DNA of 5,915 nt from Arthrobacter sp. (GTDB lineage Bacteria > Actinomycetota > Actinomycetes > Actinomycetales > Micrococcaceae). The position numbers were made by a program, and so were the translations under genes. The stretch spans positions 1 to 5,915 of the forward strand of contig JAPSIT010000049.1 in the NCBI GenBank assembly GCA_031178585.1, given 5' to 3'. Shown one piece after another: positions 5,077 through 5,915 of the stretch; the stretch's first letter is position 1; each line of letters begins with the position of its first letter. The notes below the pieces were generated by a model, which worked only from the letters and a program-made list of their open reading frames with translations, did no database searches and was not told the origin of the DNA.

Positions 5077-5835
5077 TTAAAGGTGCTTCTCGGCAAAGAC
5101 GCGCAGGGCGTCGCGGACGAAGCGTGCTCCCTGCTCGCCGCCGTAGTTGGCGGCGAAGCGGGGGTCTGCCACATACATCTCGCCAAGGCCAGTCACGTAT
5201 CCCTTGCGGTCTCCTCCGGGGACGAATGCGGGTGTGCCAGGAATCGCCGAGAGCCACTCCACGTGCCGTCTGGCAAGCTCCTGCGCCGCGTCGCTGTCCG
5301 CCGGCATGCCGGATTGGGCGGCCCGGATCCAGTCACTGCCGAGTTTCTCAGCGCCCTGCTTCCAGGCCTTCTTCTCCTCGGCGCCCATGCCCTGCCACCA
5401 GGAATTTCCGGCCGCGTAGGCCTCCTTGCCCCATCGTTCCTCGACCTCGTCTTTGTAGAGGGTGTGGTCAAACCCGTCGAACATTTCCTCAGCCACGAGC
5501 TCTCCGTCTCCTTTCAGTGCTTCCAGTGTTTGCCGGACGGAGGCAGCCTGCCGTGCAAGCCGCGCCTGCTCCTGCCGCAGCCACTCAAGATGGTTGCCGA
5601 GGGCACGGACGGCATCGGTTTCGTGCCTCAGCACGTCGGAAATCGCCGGCAGTCCCAGTCCGAGTCCGCGTAGGAGGAGGATCCTCTGCAGCTGCACGAG
5701 GGCAGCGGAGTCGTAATACCGGTAGCCGTTCTGTCCCGTCCGGGAAGGCTTGAGCAGCCCGATGTCGTCATAGTGGCGGAGCGTGCGGCTGGTTGTGCCG
5801 GCAATCTTCGCGATCTCCTGGATCGACCAGTCCAT
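5077..5835 (-). CDS. MerR-family transcription regulator with TipAS-like ligand domain
   Basis: Encodes 252 aa. Residues 1-70 are a MerR winged helix-turn-helix: WSIQEIAKIAGTTSRTLRHYDDIGLL (3-28), then GYRYYD (37-42) as the wing. Residues about 75-110 form a dimerisation coiled coil (LGNHLEWLRQEQARLARQ and on). Residues 115-252 resemble the TipAS drug-binding domain of Streptomyces TipA: FDGFDHTLYKDEVEERWG (119-136), EAYAAGNSWW, and a C-terminal YVADPRFAANYGG-EQGARFVRDAL block. TipA-type proteins activate their own promoter after binding thiopeptide or other ligands; the ligand here is unknown. The frame extends to 5913, but the ATG at 5835 gives the standard MerR N-terminus and has a purine-rich site (AAGGGGG) 6-7 nt upstream. 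A GGCCGG/CCGGCC hairpin lies in the leader at 5857-5874. The next gene on this strand starts at 4834. No transporter gene is visible beside it. Confidence 0.93.
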   Translation of the reverse strand: MDWSIQEIAKIAGTTSRTLRHYDDIGLLKPSRTGQNGYRYYDSAALVQLQRILLLRGLGLGLPAISDVLRHETDAVRALGNHLEWLRQEQARLARQAASVRQTLEALKGDGELVAEEMFDGFDHTLYKDEVEERWGKEAYAAGNSWWQGMGAEEKKAWKQGAEKLGSDWIRAAQSGMPADSDAAQELARRHVEWLSAIPGTPAFVPGGDRKGYVTGLGEMYVADPRFAANYGGEQGARFVRDALRVFAEKHL

Positions 5836-5882
5836 ATCCGCCCCCTTCCGTCCGCGGGCCGGCGGTTTCCGGCCACACAGCG

Positions 5883-5913
5883 ACTCTAGAGGTTGACGCA
5901 ACGGAAGGGTCAA
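5883..5913 (-). promoter_or_regulatory. MerR-type promoter with 19-bp spacer
   Basis: On the minus strand TTGACC (5908-5913) and TAGAGT (5883-5888) are 19 bp apart. This unusually long spacer is the mark of promoters that MerR-family activators untwist. TTGAC and GTCAA (5909-5913 and 5893-5897) form a dyad around 11 nt within the element, a possible regulator site. Transcription would start about 40 nt before the ATG at 5835. This predicts autoregulation by the TipA-like protein. The site runs to within 2 bp of the window edge, so any flanking operator is not seen. Confidence 0.55.
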
Positions 5914-5915
5914 GA

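Noticed and set aside
4835..5257. N-terminal extension of the 107-aa protein to 248 aa
   Set aside because: The extension would overlap the MerR coding region, is Arg-rich, and ignores the good ribosome binding site before the ATG at 4834.
4774..5673. Plus-strand frame of 299 codons opposite the MerR gene
   Set aside because: It overlaps the whole TipAS domain on the other strand, and its product is low in complexity with no recognisable motif.
5836..5913. 26-residue N-terminal extension of the MerR regulator
   Set aside because: MerR proteins begin just before the helix-turn-helix. The extension would also cover the predicted promoter.

Overview
The window is GC-rich and densely coded, and it looks like chromosome from a high-GC actinobacterium. 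An Arthrobacter-like member of the Micrococcaceae is my best guess. The grounds are codon use, the DapA and DapB protein types, a TipA-type MerR regulator and an actinobacterial-type LexA box. There is no tRNA, rRNA, CRISPR array, transposase or prophage gene here.

Layout, left to right. (1) dapA, on the minus strand, is cut by the left edge. (2) A short minus-strand ORF (974-1366) resembles only the N-terminal part of DUF222/13E12-type HNH endonucleases. It sits behind a near-perfect LexA/SOS-box palindrome that fills the spacer of an apparently leaderless promoter. (3) A plus-strand multi-spanning membrane protein of the DUF418/DUF1624 acyltransferase-like group (1489-2724) has a perfect inverted repeat directly in front of its start codon. 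(4) A hairpin at 2726-2752 separates it from a convergent minus-strand pair: dapB (3255-4013), followed 5 bp later by a membrane protein with a TPR-like tail (2761-3249). (5) Two small genes of unknown function, 4238-4540 (+) and 4511-4834 (-), converge and overlap by 30 bp at their 3' ends. Their products are clearly paralogous. (6) A TipA-type MerR regulator (5077-5835, minus) has a promoter with a 19-bp spacer, as expected for MerR-family autoregulation.

How the genes relate. dapA and dapB encode successive steps of the diaminopimelate/lysine pathway: dihydrodipicolinate synthase, then reductase. They are not adjacent here. The accessory-looking block 974-2724 lies between dapA and the dapB pair. 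The minus-strand small gene lies downstream of the MerR gene behind a 242-bp structured, G-tract-rich leader. It could be a regulator target or a read-through partner.

The least explained part is 4100-5100: a tail-to-tail, inverted, overlapping paralogue pair that I cannot assign to a known family, with strong ribosome binding sites, a DNA-level inverted repeat across the junction and hairpins upstream. The second item of interest is the SOS-box-controlled DUF222 remnant.
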